Source of the DNA: Rhynochetos jubatus
Taxonomy: Eukaryota > Chordata > Aves > Eurypygiformes > Rhynochetidae
Assembly: GCA_027574665.1 (NCBI GenBank)
Contig: CM050648.1
Location: 37,706,200-37,770,199 of the forward strand
DNA: 64,000 nt
Direction: 5' to 3'
Below the pieces are notes generated by a model. It was given only the letters and a program-made list of their open reading frames with translations, searched no databases and was not told the DNA's origin. Position 1 is the stretch's first letter; each line of letters begins with the position of its first letter. Both the position numbers and the translations under genes were made by a program. Below, piece by piece: positions 1 through 13,303 of the stretch.

Positions 1-154
1 GTTCATTATTTTTCAGATTCTTCCCTAGGGTCTTTCTGATTAGTATTTGCTTTGTTTACATTTTGGCTTCTTTGATTCCAGTAGCTGAAGACTTTTTTTT
101 TTAATTAAATACTAATTATTATTCCTGTTCCCTACCCTCTTTTTTTGTCAATAG

Positions 155-334
155 TCAGAAAACGCATATACCACACCTTTAGTAATGATACCGTTGTTGG
201 AAATAAATGACAACAGATGTAACCTGACATCAGAAAAACAGGATACGAGTCCAGCAAACAAAGCAAATGCAGTAATTATGAAGAAACTGAATGCATGTGC
301 TTCAAAAAATGTCAAAACGGAGAAAGATCTTCAG
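155..334 (+). CDS. MYBL1: MYBL1 penultimate coding exon
   Basis: An acceptor with a T-rich tract ends in ATAG at 151-154. The exon opens in frame with SENAYTTPLVMIPLLE, matching human SENRFTTSLLMIPLLE. It has 180 bases (60 codons) and ends in phase 0 at CTTCAG. The following donor, GTCTGG, departs from GTRAGT at +4 to +6, yet the human protein joins at the same LQ|SNCEWE point, so this boundary is well supported. Reading through the donor adds 13 residues and then a stop at 374-376. Confidence 0.93.
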
Positions 335-2220
335 GTCTGGATGCAAAGAATTCTGTTAGCTTTCTTAGCAGGTTAACAAAGAATTTCTTTTTGGTTTCTG
401 TCTTGTACTGGTTTCTGGAATTGTTCGATTCAGTAATTCAGTTTCAGTAGTGGTTCCATGATCCTTATTTCTCGTAAACTGGTCATTTGTCCATGAAGTG
501 TTTATTCATAGCTAAGTTCTGTATATACAACCCTGATGATTCACTGAGTGGCATCTGAGATTTAAATGTGGGGAAAAAAGGTCAGAGTAGGGTAGACCAA
601 ACAGGTTTGGGTGCCCAAGCCTAGCAGTAAAAAAACTGGACTCAGGTGGTTCAGAGGTTTAGTTTGCACCAAGTTTCTCAAATTTGGCTGGTGCTTACTT
701 CATAATAAGTCCAGTGGGATTCATTAAGCAGAGTTCTGTTTGGTAATTGTTCTGGTAACATGCCTGTTCTTGTATGTCCATATATCCATATACTGTTAAA
801 ACTGTGGGACCTAGTTTTTCCTCTCTGTGTGTCTTGACCAACAGGGCTAGGGAGAGATTCTCTTTGGCCTGACTTGGTACCTGTTCCAGTTTGTTCCCTG
901 GGGAGCTAATGTATAAAATGTTTGTGTCTTCTCAGACTACCTACAGCTCTGTAATAATTTAAAAAAAAAAGGCAGGGCACCTGGAGCCTGACCTTCCGTG
1001 GCCCACTTAATTGCTCTAACGATGACGTGTTTTGAAGTACAGAGACAACAGTATTACTTTCTGTCTTATGAGAAGAAAGAACAGACCTCATTTGATTGTG
1101 ATATTCAGAAATAAAAAGAGTTAACTGCTGTGATTTGCAGCAAGGGTGAATACCTCTATCTGGCCCAGAAAACACTCAAAGGGAAGCTTAGTCATACTAT
1201 AGTCACCAATATTCTCATTGAACCATGTTTCCCTTTTTGCTCTTTCCCCTGAGAAATAAATTCCCTCTCGTTTTCATGGCCTCTCTAACCACGAGTCCCT
1301 TCCATGAATCAAGTCCTGCGAAATTCAGAGAGAAACTCAAATGGCTAATTTTCTCTGTGCGTCTGTATGTGGAACCGATCCTATGGATCGGTTTCCTGCT
1401 CAATGTGGGAGGGAGAGAACGTTGCATTCTTCATTATGCTAGAATCTGCTAGTGTCAGGTCCAATTTAGAACTGCTGCAACTCAGCTTGAGAGTCAGTAA
1501 GTCATGTAAACATGCAGGGTTTGCTTCATGGAAGAAGCAGGACTAGTAGCTCAATTATTCTTCCATTCGCTGTTTTTATTGCCAATTTCTTTGCCGTTTC
1601 TAATATGTTCTGAAAACATCTGACTGTTCTTCCTCTGCTGCTGCTTTGGTTCAGTGAAGTCCTTCACAGTATTCTTTTTCAGCCGCCAAACCATTTTGCC
1701 TTCCGTGGTGTCTCCAGACAGCTGTCAATAATCTGTTTTTCTGCCTGTTGAACGCTGCACATCCAAAGGGGGCGGTATCCAAAGAGAAGATGACTTAATC
1801 AACTTCCCTTTTACGTATCAATTGTTGAACCAGTCTCTTTTTAAGGGCGTTTTTCATTTTGTGCGTTTGAACCTCAAGCGTAACACAGATGTGCTGCTGG
1901 GGAGCTGGATTAAGGGGTGGAGAGGGAGCTTTGTCACAGGTGTTAGGTATTGTAGAACTGGATCCTTCTCCGTAAAATACAGTACTGCTAGGCTTTGATA
2001 ATTTATTGTGACTCTGAAAGGTTGTACGAGAATTGCTGAAGTACTGTAGTTAGTTAAAAGAATCTTTTTAACGGAATTTTATTTTGTGCAGTCGAATTGT
2101 GAATGGGAAGCAGTTGTTTACGGAAAAACAGAAGACCAGCTTCTCATGACGGAAAAAGCGAGAAGGTATCTGAGCACATACACGGCTACCAACAGCACTT
2201 CAAGGGCTCTCATACTGTGA
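155..2220 (+). CDS. MYBL1: MYBL1 (A-Myb), last two coding exons (3' part of gene)
   Basis: MYBL1 encodes A-Myb, a nuclear DNA-binding transcription factor known for driving male meiosis and piRNA-precursor transcription. Only the extreme C-terminus is here; the N-terminal Myb repeats and the transactivation domain lie to the left of the window. Two exons, 155-334 and 2092-2220, splice in phase 0 and give 102 residues. The segment starting MIPLLEINDNRCNL matches human A-Myb (MIPLLEIHDNRCNL), and the terminal stretch YLSTYTATNSTSRALIL matches the human C-terminus nearly perfectly. The gene is convergent with VXN, as in human. Seen: open frames, splice signals and the terminal stop. Known: function and family. 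Inferred: that the gene is intact upstream. Confidence 0.95.
335..2091 (+). other. MYBL1: MYBL1 last intron
   Basis: The sequence between the two MYBL1 coding exons has no recognisable gene or repeat. The acceptor at its end is TTTTATTTTGTGCAG. AATAAA-like strings occur inside (for example near 1110) and could act as intronic polyadenylation signals if the weak donor is not used, but nothing else supports that. Confidence 0.85.
2092..2220 (+). CDS. MYBL1: MYBL1 terminal coding exon with stop
   Basis: The exon starts in phase 0 with SNCEWEAVVYGKTEDQLLM (human SNCEWETVVYGKTEDQLIM) and ends RALIL followed by TGA at 2218-2220. It has 129 bases, 42 residues plus stop. This conserved tail belongs to the C-terminal region of the Myb family. 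Confidence 0.97.
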   Translation, partial: SNCEWEAVVYGKTEDQLLMTEKARRYLSTYTATNSTSRALIL

Positions 2221-4740
2221 TGGTCACTGCAGCTGACAACCGTCTCTTTCCATTGACGCTGACACAATGTTGAAGGCGATTCCAGCACAATACTTGGGAA
2301 TTAAGTCTTTACTTTGAGACAGACTGCCAAGGGAAACCTTAAAGCTACCTTAAAGAGTCCTTTCTTCTTTTGACTGACAAAGTACAGACACAAAGCTCTC
2401 GTATTCTCTACGAAGGGATAGTACAAACAGTTCTGCAATGAATTTCTTAAATATTAAAAAAGTAACACCCCAAAATATGACAAAAAAATGGTAAAGCACA
2501 TTGCAGTACTGACAACATACAGTTTTTAGGTCCAGTTTTCATATTTATTCTTTTCACTTGCATTGCTTTTTTTCCTGTTAGTGCATTTTCAAGATAGAGT
2601 AGGTTTATAGGTTGTTACCGGTTTCCAGATGAGCAACGTACGTGACGGAATGTGCTTTTGCTTATGTAGCATTTTTCTAGTATATAAAGAAACACAATGG
2701 AAAGGAGTATAAAGGAAGGATAGAAAGTTGCACTACTAATTTTTTTGGTATGCTGCAAAACAATGAATTTAACTACAGTGTTAAATATATTTATTTGCAA
2801 ATGGTACTAGAAGTAGGCAGAGGGGGGTGAATTAGGTTTTAGTGTAAAGCATCAGTATTTTCTTCATAAATCTCAAAATGAGATGATTGTTGAATGTATT
2901 GTACAGTATGTAGGAACAGGGAAAAAAATTGTAAATGGGAAAGGAGTCTGGTTTTATAATTTATTTTCATTTTAAAGCTTAAATGTAGATATTTATATGT
3001 ATGCAGGTTGTCTAGAAGCCAACGTTGTTTCCTGTTAAAACAGCTAAAATGAAAAAAGGACAAGTTTAAAGCATGGAATAGCACAAGAATAACAGTGGTG
3101 AAGTGTACAAATCTATACTGTGTGTTACATCTGCGTAAAGATTGCACTATAGCCCTTAAATCATGTTGGTCTACAAAACAATTACAGCCTGTTACCTGTA
3201 TTATACAGCAGCTGTTCCTGGACCCTGTTTAAACACATTTGGAAAGGAATGGTGGGGTCTTTTATGTGACCCAGGAGAACTTTGTCCTGCATAGGAACTA
3301 AAAAAAAATGCGTTTTAAATTAAAAAAAAAAAAAAAAAAAAAGAAACTTGGCACCTTGGATCTCAAAACAATTTTATCTGCACTTAAGTTTGACTGTTAT
3401 ATACTTACTAAATATTTGAAGAGCAAAGAGAACATTCTTTTATTTATGAAAAATCTTTGTCCTTATTTAAAGGTATACAGGTCACAACAGTTGCTTTAGT
3501 TGCCTATTTTAGGTATTTGCACTTATTTTATGTCTTTTTTTTTTTTTGAAGGAATGTTTTGGTTTGCTTTTGGTGTAGAGATTTTTATGTAGTTAATTTT
3601 TAGCAAGTTACAGTGGTGTGCTATCAACAGATACTGACAGGTAGATAGAATCGTACACTGTAGGTTTAGTTATTTATGATTCGAACACTCTTCCTCTCCA
3701 CTCCTGGGTGTGCTGCTACAGATCGTGGCAGAATCGGCTTGCTGCTATGAGAGATGGAAAGAGCGAGCATCATATGCACTGTATGTAAAATTACAAATAA
3801 AACGATGTCAGGTTCTCTAGTTAACTTTATGAGATCAACCAGTACTATGCAGGGCGTGGAAAGTGTGCCTGTCACTTTAATGTCAAAGGTGGTAGGGAAC
3901 AATTGATTAATGGAGAATTTTAACGTCACGAGTGGCACAAGGAAGGTAATAGGCCATTCAACTTTTTAAAACATCTCAAAGCTTATACAATCCTTATTTT
4001 TAGAAGCTTTTTGATATCCAATATTTGCCTGGCTATGATGATAGTACCAGGCGTAAACATTTTTAGCAGTTTTTAATTCACATCAAAATTTTAAAGGAGG
4101 GAATCCTATATAAGCAAGGGGATCGGAAAATTACCCATCGTGCCGGGATTCCCCTCCCCTGTGAAAACCGACAGGAGGCAATTGGAGTCCTTGGCAGTAC
4201 TAGATTTAGGTGTCCATTGCCCAAATGGATTTAACAGCAACATTTAGTGCTGGAGACAGCACTTAATTCACCAAAAAATGAAATAAGACGTTGAGAGAGA
4301 ATGAATATCTAGAAGCTGGATGATACATTTCAGTAGAAGTGGTATCGCCAAAACTGCCTATACCAAGTTTTAAGCATAGATTTAAGGTAAGTAGTATTAA
4401 TTTGCGTTGGTATTGGTTGGATCGTTTAGTTAACTCCTACTTTGTTGCTTTAGCAGGAAGGTTTTAATCTTTCACATGTCAGGCATCTTTTATTACTTGT
4501 TGAATGTTGTGTGCATTTGCATTTCTTTCAGTTTATAAGTAGATTGTACATGCAGCAGCCAAACTTGCATGAAACCTAAATACATATTACTCTGTATTTT
4601 TGTTTTAAGGTTTGACATAACGTGCAACAAACGCCTTGTTTATCTTAGTTTTTGTTGTACTACAAACTTTTAGGTAAGAGAATCTCACATACAATACAGA
4701 CCATATTCATGTCAGAAATAAAGCATCTATGTACCAGGTG
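2221..4740 (+). other. MYBL1: MYBL1 3' UTR (inferred extent)
   Basis: The roughly 2.5 kb after the stop is AT-rich and has no supported coding frame. Candidate polyadenylation hexamers AATAAA occur at 3796-3801 and 4717-4722; I take the second as the distal end because GC content rises just beyond it. A TGTAGATA string at 2984-2991 fits the Pumilio consensus, and there is a 20-base-scale poly(A) tract near 3320-3341. The exact cleavage site is inferred. Confidence 0.6.
4717..4722 (+). terminator. MYBL1: Candidate distal polyadenylation signal of MYBL1
   Basis: A canonical AATAAA about 2.5 kb after the MYBL1 stop, followed by GT-containing sequence. An earlier AATAAA at 3796-3801 may give a shorter transcript. 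Confidence 0.5.
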
Positions 4741-7700
4741 ACCGCAAGTGCCTTTTATTTGAGAACGGAAGCACTGGCTGCTGGTTAAAGCAACGTGGAT
4801 GTATGCGGGCACGTGAAACTGCGGGAAACCTGCCTTCCCTGGTCTGGGCAGAGGGATCAGTGGGGTGACACAGGGAGTGGCAGCCCTTGACAGGACCTGC
4901 TTCGACCCAACCTACTTGTAAGCCTGCTTGTGTCTGGGCGGCAGTTTGTGTTTGTCTCAAAGCTTTAACACAAGTACTTGTGTACAGGAGGCGATTTGAG
5001 GGATGAAGAACGTTGCTAGTGTAAAGCTATTTACGGTCCTTCCAGCTGTACGGGGGAAGTGATATTTTAGTGTGTGTGCCGGAGTCTTGGGAGGTGAATG
5101 CGAATGTAAGCTGTGCGTTTTCCTAACCAGCCCTCACGGACGTGTATTAATCTGAATTAGTGCGAGACTTTGGCTTGTCTTGCTGGCAACATGGGCATTC
5201 AGTAGATAATATCTATTACCTTTCCCAGTTTTGTGACAAAATACAAATGTCAAACAATTAAAATAATATCATAAACTAAACTAATTGAAGGAAAGGACAA
5301 ATTGGGACTAACGCAAGCCAATTCTACAGAAATACGTCCTGGTCACTTGTATTGCCCCGCTTTAAAGAGCATAGGCAAACTGTGGCGGTTGCTGGGGCTT
5401 TGCCGGGGTTGCGGCTGTCACAGCCAGGTCGTGGTACGAACGTCCTGCAGAACCGCTCGTGTGAAGTTTCCCGTTGCCGGGGACAAGCGAGTTGGGCTGA
5501 CTGTAGAGCGATTGTTACTGTCGTCGGCGGCTGCTGGCGACCGAAAGCGGGGCGCAGCGCAGGTGGATGAAAGCAAGGTCCCTGGTGATGTGACTAGTTC
5601 ATTTTTCTAGGTCAGCTTTGCTCGGTGAAGGGAAGTAGAGCAGAGGGACAGCCAATAAGCCAAACTAGGAAGGAACTACAGCCCCAAGTTTGAGTATAGG
5701 AAGACGCTGGCAGCTTTAATCATGGTCCTGGCTTTTACTTGGAAGAAATGGTCTTTAAGGAATTGATCGGTGAGAATAAGCCCAGTTCCCCCTGCTGCTC
5801 TTCTGGTTTCGATGAGAATAACGCTACTGGAGTTGCACCCAACTAAAACTGATGCAATGTTGTGAGTGAATTGGGCTTGATGAGGGGTTTAACGCTGGAT
5901 GTTAACCGACCACGGCTGCACCATACCTGTGACCAAGGTCCAACACAACCCAAATTCTGCGAGTGTTACTGATTCTTGCCTTTGGTTTTGTGACAAATAC
6001 TCGGATAATGGCTCAGTACGTAGGCAGAAAACACACCGTTGTCTTCTAATGCTTGCCCTCATCCAAAGTTGTTTTTAATTCCGTAAGTTTCCTCGACCTC
6101 CGGTAAGCTGAAGCTTTCCAGGCTCAGAGGCTGACTTTCATGAGAAAGCTGTGGATTGCTGTTTCTGTGCCAGCTGGGCCAAAAGATTGGTCCCTCTTGA
6201 CGCTGCCGCACGCTGGTCTCTGTGGCTTCCCCTGGACACAGCGTATCCCACGAGTGGGTTGGATTCCTGCCCCGCAGCTGAAGGGAACAATAAGATCCTT
6301 GTAGTTCTGCCAGCACGATGTCTTGGAAGAACAGGTAAGCTTTGGACGTTTATACATCGTCTTACATTTTTGTGTAAAGTAAAAATCCGAACGCGCGTAC
6401 CCACCTTAATGATTATGTAGGAACCTCAACAGCGCAGCTTCTGTTTCCATCTGGAGTAAGAGCTGCGCACTACGGCGTTTTCAGTATCAACTTGTGCTGC
6501 TGGTCTGGCTTTCTTCTAAACTGAATTTTCCGCTGCAGTGCTGTGTGTGTTTTGGTGAGGTACGGAACAGAGGAGCCCTCTGACGGTGCCCGCTCTTGGA
6601 CTGTGCGACCCCAGTGATGCAGCTGCTGTTGCAAAGGGAACTCTGTCTGCCTGTTACTACCTGTCACAGAAACCTGGGGCTTGGGTTTACTTTTGGAGAG
6701 TTCTCTGGATCATTTACCTGATTTTCTGTGTCATCACGCCCTCTGACTACGGAGGAGATGGATGTTAGCGGCCTTGGCACACGCAAGATGGGAACGGGCT
6801 GCGCGTTGGCAGTGATGCGCGGCTGCGACTGTCCTGTGTCACAGTCTGAGGGGAAAGGGTTCTTCTGTCTTTTTGTTGGGAGGGAGCAATAATTCTGCTT
6901 ACTCAGCATTTAATGCCTTGCCGTCTGTTGGCCGGTTGCTTGGGCTTAGTTACTCCTTGTAAAAGTGACGTTTGGTGGTTGCACAACCAGCAGAACTTTA
7001 GAGTGCGCTGTAGCGCGCGTCGTACGCTCTGCTTTAAAATAGCCTATCCTATAGATTAAGAAGTGTTTGCCCAGTTTTCTGAGGGTGTCACGTTCTTACA
7101 CCAGTAGGCATTAAATAAAAAACACTAAAAAACATAATAAATGGGACAAATCCGTGAAACAGACGAAGAAGACCCAGAGAAAACTGCTCACTGAAGACCG
7201 TGCTCGTAAGCAGGGATACCAAGCGCCTCAAAGGCCTCCGTAGGATTTATATGAACAGAACAGGCTATGCGTATACATTAGGTGGAAATACAAAGGTTGG
7301 AAACGCGATTCCCTTTGTAAATCGCGGATGGGTTTGATGCACGTGTAGGAATGAGTTGGGAGCGCTCGTCTCAAAGCCGGGTGGCGGACGGAGGACAGGA
7401 CAAGGTGTCTGCCTACTTCTCCCGCTGGCAAGCGTCCCTTTGTGGCAGCTCGGTGCCGGAGAGGGCTTGCCCTGACACCAGGGCTCGGGCTGTGCCACGC
7501 AGCAAAGGGGCAGCACGTGAGCTTCGCTGAGCGGCGGGCGGAATAGCTGGATAAATCAGCCGCCGGCAATTTACAAATGAATGCCACGTTCTCCTCAGCC
7601 ATACGGAGAGGAGCGGATCAGCGGTGTCTGGAGGGCCTGTGTCACCAGAAGTAGGCCAGTTTGTGCGTCCTGCGCTGGCGAACGGCCAGGCTTTGTGTGC

Positions 7701-10700
7701 TCCAGACACCAGATGGGAAGCAATTATGAGTGTGACAAGCGGGTCATCTGGCAGACACTCTGCGGACCTGCTGCCGCATAATTTTTGGCGGGAAGTGGAG
7801 AGCTTTTTCTTTCCTTCCCCTCCCCTTTTTTTTTGTTGTTGTAGTTAATACCACCTCTCCTTCAGTGAACTTGCAGCAGGCGGGTTTGGAGCATCCCGAG
7901 TTCATGCTCCTGCTGTGCCCTTGCTGGTGCTTACCAGAGTGCAAGTGTTTTCCTTGCCCAGCACCAAGCGATGGTTGCACTTGTGTTTGTACATCCCGGG
8001 CTTTGGAAATACTGGCCCGCGGTGCTGGCACGGGATGTTTTAGCAACTTGGCAAGTCAGGACAGAGCATGAGACCTCCAGCCCGGGCCAGGAGAATGAGG
8101 GAACCTGGAAACTCCCCCAGCACAGACACGGTCAGCCAACAAAAGCCCAAGGGAGAAAGAAACCCAGCACTCCTCAAGACTTCCCACCTCCCTGCGGGGC
8201 TGGGTGGAGGGGGTGGACCTTTTGGCAGCTGGGGCCAAGATGGGACCCTGTCAGTTTGTCCTTTGACCGGAGTCACTGGCCTGTGAAAGGGGAGTTTTGT
8301 GAGCCTGGACAAATCAGCTTAGCTGGCTCCAGCTGAGCGTGACAATACAGCCCCTCCACCGCGAGCCTGTTGCTAATTGCGGTGGGCAAATGTGTAAAAT
8401 GTTATTACATCTTTCACTGCTTTTGTCCGGCCGTCCGGGGAAAAATAGCAAACGTGGCCTGGGTCGCCTGAGGTCACGCTATCGGGGTGCAGCTGGAGAT
8501 GGGAAAGGTCCGAGCAGCGCAGGGGCTCCGTCGGTACCGACCCTGGATCGGAGAGCCGGGGCTGGCTGGCAGCAGAGGCTACCGGCCCTGGAGAGCTCCT
8601 GAGGAGCTGGGTGACGGCGGGTGGCATCTCCCTCTCTCCCTCAGCAGCGGCTTGGTAGCAGACACGGGTATAAATACATGGCGTGGGGAATTTCTCCGTT
8701 CCTGAGGTGTTTCCGGCTCATGCGTACAGCGAACGGTCCCCAGCAATGTGTCTGTAAGTAGCTGCGGAGTTGGAATCCACCTCTGGAAATCACCTTCAAA
8801 AGAGATTTCAGATCCAGAGCCTCAGCTCGGCCCACGGCAGATGCTGTCAGCAGTTCCCACTGGTAAAGGTTTGCCCAGAACTCATCGGGGTCCGTGTTTA
8901 TAACCCTGCTGGACCCTGCGCGGGTTAGCATCGTGTGCCCTGCCCTCGGGCAAGGCGGGAGTAGAGTAAGCGTGGGTGTTTCTCTCGTTTCCAGGTTTCA
9001 GTGAGCAGGCAACAGTGGTAAGAAGGGAAACTTTGCCCTCAAAGGAATTAGTGGTTCAAAGGGCAAATTCAGGGGAGAAGCACCTGCAGCCTGTGATCCT
9101 GTTCAGCTTTCCAGGGTTCGGTGCCAGGTTCTGTGACAAGGGCAGTGTGAGCACCCTGCTTCCAGCCCAACTCCGGGCCTCCCGGCAGCTCAGCTTGGTG
9201 AGCGGAAAAGCCATCAGCGTGCCTGGCTGTCAGCAGCAGCCCTGCTCTACCCCGTCCTGCTACCTCCTTCCGACTCTACTGCTAGAGACTGCTCGCACGA
9301 ACAGCAAAGGCGTGTTCCGCGAAGGCGCTTGAAGCCAGCTGTGCTTAAACAGTGACAAATGACAGTAATTAAAAACGTTGGGAAAATTCACCACGAGTGC
9401 GCAAGGTCTGGCTATGACAGGATGGGAGAAAGAATCAGGTAAAGTCTCTAGAGCTAGGCGAGCAGGACCAGTGCCACCCCCAAGTGCCAGCATCTCTGTG
9501 TGGCTACCAAGTGCTGATAGCAGCAGGACTGTGGATCTGCCTGCTTAGGAGGGATGTTGTGAGGTTTGAAGCTGAATCTACATGCACAGACACTTAAAAC
9601 CCGGGTGGTGGCTGGACCGAAGCTCTGGCCATTGTACCCTGGTAACTGTTCTTTCCTCTTAGACTTTTTTTTTTTTTTAATTTGTAAACTCTGAGAGATC
9701 ATTTGGGAATTGTGGGGGGTTTTTTTTGCCTAATGACTATGCACAGCATCTTCTCAGGCAGCGCTCGTTGCAATTTTTTGTTTAGCTAAGTGTGTGATGG
9801 CAGGATAGAAGTGATCACAGTGCAGCATACGGCTTATGGACCTCAGGGGTTTCTTCTGTGAAGAACCTCAGAACAAAAAGTCTTTCTGACGCTGTACTGC
9901 GCATGAAGAAAGCTATCAGCTATGGATTCACTTAAGCGATATGACAGCTGCCAAGCAGGTGGAACACAGATCTTGGAAAAAATGACCTTCAGCCACCTCA
10001 AATGCTTTACTCGATTGCACCCACTTCTATTCGGCGAGTTAGTTGCCAGACTTGTTCCCTGCTCAGGATGCCTTGCAGTGCTCTCACACCCAGTAGTAGT
10101 CAGGTTTGACTTGGGTTTGACATGAGGGAGAAAGGAGGGTTTCGGTGCGGAAAGGCCGGTGAGGGGTTGAAATGAACTGGGGAGCTGAGGGGTGCGGCCA
10201 CTGCCCCGGCTCTGCGCTGCCTGGCTCGCCCCGGCGCTGCTCAGGACCACGCAGGGGCATTGCCAGAAGTGGCCCAGAGCCTGCGCAGGAGGAAACACGA
10301 AAATATTTTACTTTTTAGTGTGCTTTAAATCCACAACTGGATGCCTTATGGCACTGGAAGGTGTCAAAGCATTTGGGAGGAAGGGGAGTTTAAATACCTG
10401 GACTGCATGCTGCGAGCCAGCTGAGGTTTGTGTCACCTAAATGAAAAGCAGCAGAATGTTTTATTTAGCAGAACGGCTTTTCAGGTGGGCATGGAGATGG
10501 GGCAGGGGGTTCGACGTGCTTTCCCTGCCCTGCAGCATGTGGTACCCAAGGTGCTGTGCTGACCGTGGGTCGCTGCGCACAGTCAGTCTGTGACCGCGGT
10601 GGTGAGGTCACCTTCTCACTCAGCCTTGCGTGGCGTAAGCTGACACGTGTCTAGCTATTTCTTTTGGTGGTAGGGTTGCTCTGGGCACTGGCTGGTCAGC

Positions 10701-12763
10701 TCGCTGTTGACCTGATGATTTCCAAGTAGAAAACTGACTACTGTAATTGGCTGACCTGACTTGCATAAAACTGACTCCATAACCTCATTTATGTCCAACT
10801 TCACCCCAAACTTCTGTTAAATAGTTTATGCCAGTGCATCAGAGAGGAGATTGGAGGGCAGAGAGCTCGGCTCTGTTGCATTTGTCAGATACTGGAGGAA
10901 GGAAGCATTCAAGCTGCCTTGAGGTTCTTCCAAAAATGTCGGTCTTCATGGAAACCACCAGAAGTATCAGTTCCAAAACCATGAGCGAACACAGACTGTG
11001 CCGAGGTTTGCACTCCTGACCCCCTTTGTGAAGTCAAGGCTTCTCCTTTGGCAGGAGGGTGAGCCCCCTCTCCCAGAGCCTGCGGAGGAGGCATCCCCGA
11101 CAACACAGCAGGGCCCCTGCAGGAGGTCTGGGCTGGCCAGAGCCTCCTCGGCCGTTTGATGGCTCCATCACAGGCCTGCTTTGCATTTATGGTGAACTAC
11201 TGTAAATTGAGCAATGGGCCTCTGGGTTTATAAGGTGTAAACCCTTATACCTATTCTGTCTGAATTTTGAATCTTACTTTTCCCCATCTTCTGTTAATAA
11301 CATTAATATCACTGAGGGTTGCAGCTCGGTGACTGTGGTGCCATTCATACCTGTGACTTTATAAAGGCAAGGAGGTTTATCGCAGCAGAGCAATTTTTCC
11401 ATCTTATCTTAAGGCCCTTGGATTAGCTGGAGGATATTTTTATTTTGAAGTCTGCTTTTGCTGAGCCTTTAAATATCTTGCAGAGCATACAGCAGCCTCT
11501 CACATCCTTGCAGTGTTGCCGGGGGGTGTTGGACCCCCAAAACCTGGGTATGGATCCGGAGAGCCCAGAGGGGTGACCTGGAGGGTCCCATGTGTATCAG
11601 CAGCTACAGGTGGAGACAAGTCTTCTCCCTGGTGAAATGTTGCCTTCCTCCTTACCACGTTACCTGCACGGCGCTGCTGGCGCCTGCTTTAGTGGCTGGG
11701 CCAGGTGAGGAGGCTGCTGACGCCTGTGCTTTCTGGATTCTCTGCTGGTCACCCTTGTCGAGCTTTCACTGTCAGTGTGTCTCCAGCCCAGCAGTGATCA
11801 CGTGCAGTAGGAAAGTATTTTTAACCCCGGGAGCTGAAGCTGAGGCGATGGCCTGCAGAGAGGCCCTCGATGTGTCCAGCTGCTGTGGCTGCCATGCAAA
11901 TCAGGCCAGACCCTGTTCTGCATGCTTGCATTGACGGGCGCTGCACATGCGTGTCCTCCCCTGGCACGATGAGGGACGTGGGGCCGGCTGCGGAACGGCC
12001 AGGAATTCCATTGGCTAGGGAGAAAGGCAGCCTGGGCCGAGTCCTCCTGCTCCTCAGGGTCCCTGGCAAGTGGCTGCATGGCTGGTTCTGGCTCCTGACC
12101 CGCAGGGAGGACTGATGGGGCAAAACAGGTGCCGGAGTGGTGGCAACCAGACCGTAGCTGTTTTGCACAACGTGGGGCGACTTTTCTGTCACAGTGGTGG
12201 AGTTTATCTCATTTCTTTAGGTGGCAAGGCCAGGGACGAACGGGCATCACCAGAGGCACCACATAGTGACTGAGCATCTCTGCTTTCCACCTGGACACCC
12301 AGGGTCCGGTGAGGGCTTTGTGCCCGGCTACAAAAAGAAGAGATAGCTTAGCGCGCGTCGGGTGGGCGTCAGCTGAGGGGAGTGCAAGAGCCACAAGGTA
12401 AAGGCTGCCTTGCAAAACCCCTGGCTGGACAATGGCATGCTGTGTTCACATCCTTCCCTGCCCCGTGGCAGCTTTGCACAGACCTCTGCTGGGTGCACAG
12501 AGCCACGGGAGCCTGGCGTGCCGGCCGCTGGTGGTTTCTGCATCAAAAGGTCTGTCTCTGGAGGAAAATGATCAGAGTCTTATCTCTTATTCTCTTTTTT
12601 TCCCCCTAGAATATTTGCGTCTCTTCCACTAATGGGTTAACCCACTCTGAGCATGTCGTAGACCTCTAGATAGCTTGGTATTTCCATTTATAATGTAAAC
12701 GGATAAAAACTGCTTAGCCAAGCTTGGATTTTTAGATGTTACTTGTGGGTCACCCCTCAGGTA
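4741..12763. other. Intergenic DNA between convergent MYBL1 and VXN (left part)
   Basis: I see no gene with a recognisable protein here. Several patches are unusually rich in CpG (about 5340-5570, 7350-7570 and 8420-8600), standing out from the AT-rich MYBL1 3' UTR. Open frames in these patches run on both strands and overlap each other, as expected from high GC rather than coding. No interspersed repeat was recognised. Confidence 0.6.
5340..5570. promoter_or_regulatory. CpG-rich patch, possible orphan CpG island
   Basis: A dense run of CpG dinucleotides lies about 600 bases beyond the inferred MYBL1 polyadenylation site, between two genes that end towards each other. No annotated-type promoter is expected here. 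A + strand frame spans it, but its protein is not recognisable. It could be an orphan CpG island, an enhancer or the start of a non-coding transcript. Confidence 0.3.
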
Positions 12764-13303
12764 CTTCTCCCCCTCCGCTCTCATGAGACCCCACCTGGAG
12801 TGCTGTGTCCAGCTGGGGATCCCCCAGCGTAAGAAGGATATCGACCGGTTGGAACGAGCCCAGAGGAGGCCACGAAGATGCTCAGAGGGCTGGAGCACCT
12901 CTGCTATGGGGACAGGCTGAGAGAGTTGGGCTGGTTCAGCCTGGAGAAGAGAAAGCTCTGGGGAGACCTTACAGCACCTTCCAGTACCTGAAGGGGCCTG
13001 CAAGAAAGCTGGGGGGGACTTTTTACAACGGCCTGTAGTGACAGGACAAGGGGTAATGGGTTTAAACTGAAAGCGGGGAGATTTAGATTGGATATCAGGA
13101 AGAAATTCTTCCTGGAGAGGGTGGTGAGGCACTGGCACAGGTTGCCCAGAGAAGCTGTGGATGCCCCATCCCTGGCAGTGTTCCAGGCCAGGCTGGATGA
13201 GGCTTGGAGCCACCTGGTCTAGTGCAGGGTGTCCCTGCCCATGGCAGGTGGGCTGGAACTGGATGGTCTTTAAGGTCCCTTCCAACCCAAACCATTCTAT
13301 GAT
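12764..13303 (+). mobile_element. CR1 LINE, 5'-truncated copy, + orientation
   Basis: The copy carries the end of the CR1 reverse-transcriptase reading frame and the conserved 3' tail (gaggcactggcacaggttgc ... ccttccaacccaaaccattc), ending at the TCTATGAT-type terminus. It is about 540 bases long. The same blocks recur in the other CR1 copies of this window. Its antisense strand gives a long open frame of no coding value. Confidence 0.93.
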
